Below are positions 22,250 through 23,110 of a stretch of DNA of 23,110 nucleotides, piece after piece. Below the pieces are notes generated by a model that searched no databases, had not been told where the DNA came from, and saw only the letters and a list, made by a program, of their open reading frames with translations. Each line of letters begins with the position of its first letter. Positions within the stretch are counted from its first letter, which is position 1. The position numbers and the translations under genes are program-made. Source of the DNA: Lentzea aerocolonigenes (GTDB lineage: Bacteria > Actinomycetota > Actinomycetes > Mycobacteriales > Pseudonocardiaceae); contig NZ_JYJG01000397.1 of NCBI RefSeq assembly GCF_000955955.1, positions 1 to 23,110 on the forward strand, read 5' to 3'.

Positions 22250-23086
22250 GTGGGAAGACAACGGCCCGACACCGAGGCGATCACCGAGTCGATCGACTCC
22301 GGCACGGCCGAACTGGTGCCCGACCTGGGCGGCAGGAACTCGTGGACGTTGCGCGTCAACGGGACCCCACAGTCTCATGTGGACCTGGACGACCCGACCT
22401 ACCTGGAGTTCGAGTACGTCCGCCGGCTCGGCCATCTGATCGATCTGGTGGCGCCTTCCCGCGTGCTGCACCTGGGTGGTGGCGCGCTCACGCTAGCGCG
22501 TTACGTGTCCGCGACCGTGCCTCGATCGTCTCAACAGGTCGCCGAGATCGACGCCGGCCTGATCGCGTTCGTGCGCCGCGAACTGCCGCCGCCCAAAGGC
22601 GTGCGGATCACCACGGGCGACGCGCGGGCGGTGCTCGTCAAGGCGCGCCCCGCATCGTTCGACCTGATCGTCACGGACTGCTTCGCGGGCGCCAGGACTC
22701 CCGCACACCTCACGTCGGTCGAGTTCGTGCGGCAGGCCTCGGCAGCGCTCGCCGAGGACGGCGTCTACGCGGCGAACATCGGCGACGGCAACGGCCTGCA
22801 GTTCGCGCGTGCCCAGTGCGCGACCGTGCGCTCGGTGTTCGAGCACGTCTGCGTGCTGGCCGAGCCCGGCGTGTTCCGCGGCCGCCGGTTCGGCAACTTC
22901 GTGATCTTCGCGTCGCACACCGGCTTGCCGATGCAGCAGCTGATGCGCGCCACCGCGGGCGATCCGTTCCCCGGCCGCGTCGAGCACGGCACGGGGCTGA
23001 CGAAGTTCATCGGTGGCGCACCGGTCACGACCGACGAGACCGCGACCCTCTCCCCCGCCCCGCCGTCCGGCCTCTGGGGCACTTAG
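22250..23086 (+). CDS. Spermidine synthase-fold protein (aminopropyltransferase-like, substrate unknown)
   Basis: 278 residues. The methyltransferase-like Rossmann domain has VLHLGGGALTLARY (72-85), VAEIDAGLIAF with the ribose-binding acid Glu99, TTGDARAVL with Asp124, and IVTDCFAG around Asp143. True spermidine synthases have a D-x-x-D-P-type motif at this last site with the catalytic Asp; here it reads DCFAGARTP, so the aminopropyltransferase reaction is doubtful. The protein resembles the actinobacterial single-domain 'spermidine synthase-like' or 'fused MFS/spermidine synthase' C-terminal group. The start is GTG 22250 (MGRQRPDTEA); no strong Shine-Dalgarno sequence precedes it and a -10-like GACAAT lies 7 nt upstream, so it may be leaderless. 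It is followed 4 bp after its stop by a palindrome. Confidence 0.8.
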   Translation: MGRQRPDTEAITESIDSGTAELVPDLGGRNSWTLRVNGTPQSHVDLDDPTYLEFEYVRRLGHLIDLVAPSRVLHLGGGALTLARYVSATVPRSSQQVAEIDAGLIAFVRRELPPPKGVRITTGDARAVLVKARPASFDLIVTDCFAGARTPAHLTSVEFVRQASAALAEDGVYAANIGDGNGLQFARAQCATVRSVFEHVCVLAEPGVFRGRRFGNFVIFASHTGLPMQQLMRATAGDPFPGRVEHGTGLTKFIGGAPVTTDETATLSPAPPSGLWGT

Positions 23087-23089
23087 CTC

Positions 23090-23108
23090 GATGAAGGGAA
23101 CCTTCATC
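23090..23108. terminator. Short palindrome after the last gene, terminator or dispersed repeat
   Basis: GATGAAGG (23090-23097) GAA CCTTCATC (23101-23108) is a perfect 8-bp inverted repeat with a 3-nt loop, 4 bp downstream of the stop at 23086. No T-run is visible before the window ends. I recall similar TGAAGG/CCTTCA palindromes recurring between genes in Pseudonocardiaceae, but could not verify this. Confidence 0.5.
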
Positions 23109-23110
23109 CA

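Noticed and set aside
1..23110. tRNA, rRNA, CRISPR arrays, insertion sequences, phage attachment sites
   Set aside because: No cloverleaf, direct-repeat array, transposase or integrase was recognised on either strand.

Overview
The window is high-GC DNA from an actinomycete, most likely a member of the Pseudonocardiales (Lentzea, Saccharothrix or Amycolatopsis type). This rests on dense coding, GTG/TTG starts, apparently leaderless promoters, a mycobacterial-type LexA box, an Rv2578c-family radical SAM gene and a TIGR03084 gene. No rRNA, tRNA, CRISPR array or transposon was seen. No gene-free stretch exceeds 300 bp.

Layout. (1) 1-530: remnants of a HEAT-repeat-like hypothetical gene, apparently frameshifted and leaving the window at the left edge. 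(2) 576-4188, minus strand: three tandem secreted S8 (proteinase K/aqualysin-type) serine proteases. The middle copy has lost the oxyanion-hole Asn. A divergent HTH protein follows at 4370. (3) 5215-14565, minus strand: a tightly packed nine-gene operon of TetR regulator, TIGR03084 DinB-like protein, AtuA, AtuA C-terminal-like protein, acyl-CoA dehydrogenase, acyl-CoA carboxylase beta, acyl-CoA carboxylase alpha with biotin carrier domain, second acyl-CoA dehydrogenase, and alpha/beta hydrolase. Most junctions are 1-4 bp overlaps. The set points to oxidation and biotin-dependent carboxylation of a branched or isoprenoid acyl-CoA, as in the Atu (acyclic terpene) and Liu (leucine) pathways. The hydratase, lyase and CoA ligase steps are absent here. 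(4) 14640-16883, plus strand: a HemK-like methyltransferase, a small NTF2-like protein and a secreted beta-helix protein. (5) 16924-18900, minus strand: an Rv2578c-family radical SAM protein carrying a 305-residue intein placed exactly before the third cysteine of the CX3CX2C iron-sulfur motif. Its promoter contains a perfect LexA/SOS box. (6) 18946-21930, plus strand: pnuC and nadR (NAD salvage), translationally coupled, then a YibE/F membrane protein; the SOS box lies just upstream of pnuC. (7) 21851-23086: a DUF1304 membrane protein (minus) and a spermidine-synthase-fold protein (plus), ending at a short palindrome.

The most notable module is 16924-20561. It combines an SOS-controlled radical SAM enzyme, whose cluster site can only be completed by intein excision, with a divergent NAD salvage operon sharing the SOS-box intergenic region. 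The intein's LAGLIDADG endonuclease motifs look degenerate, so it is probably a splicing element without homing activity.

All calls come from reading the sequence and from memory of the families. No database search, alignment or structure prediction was run.
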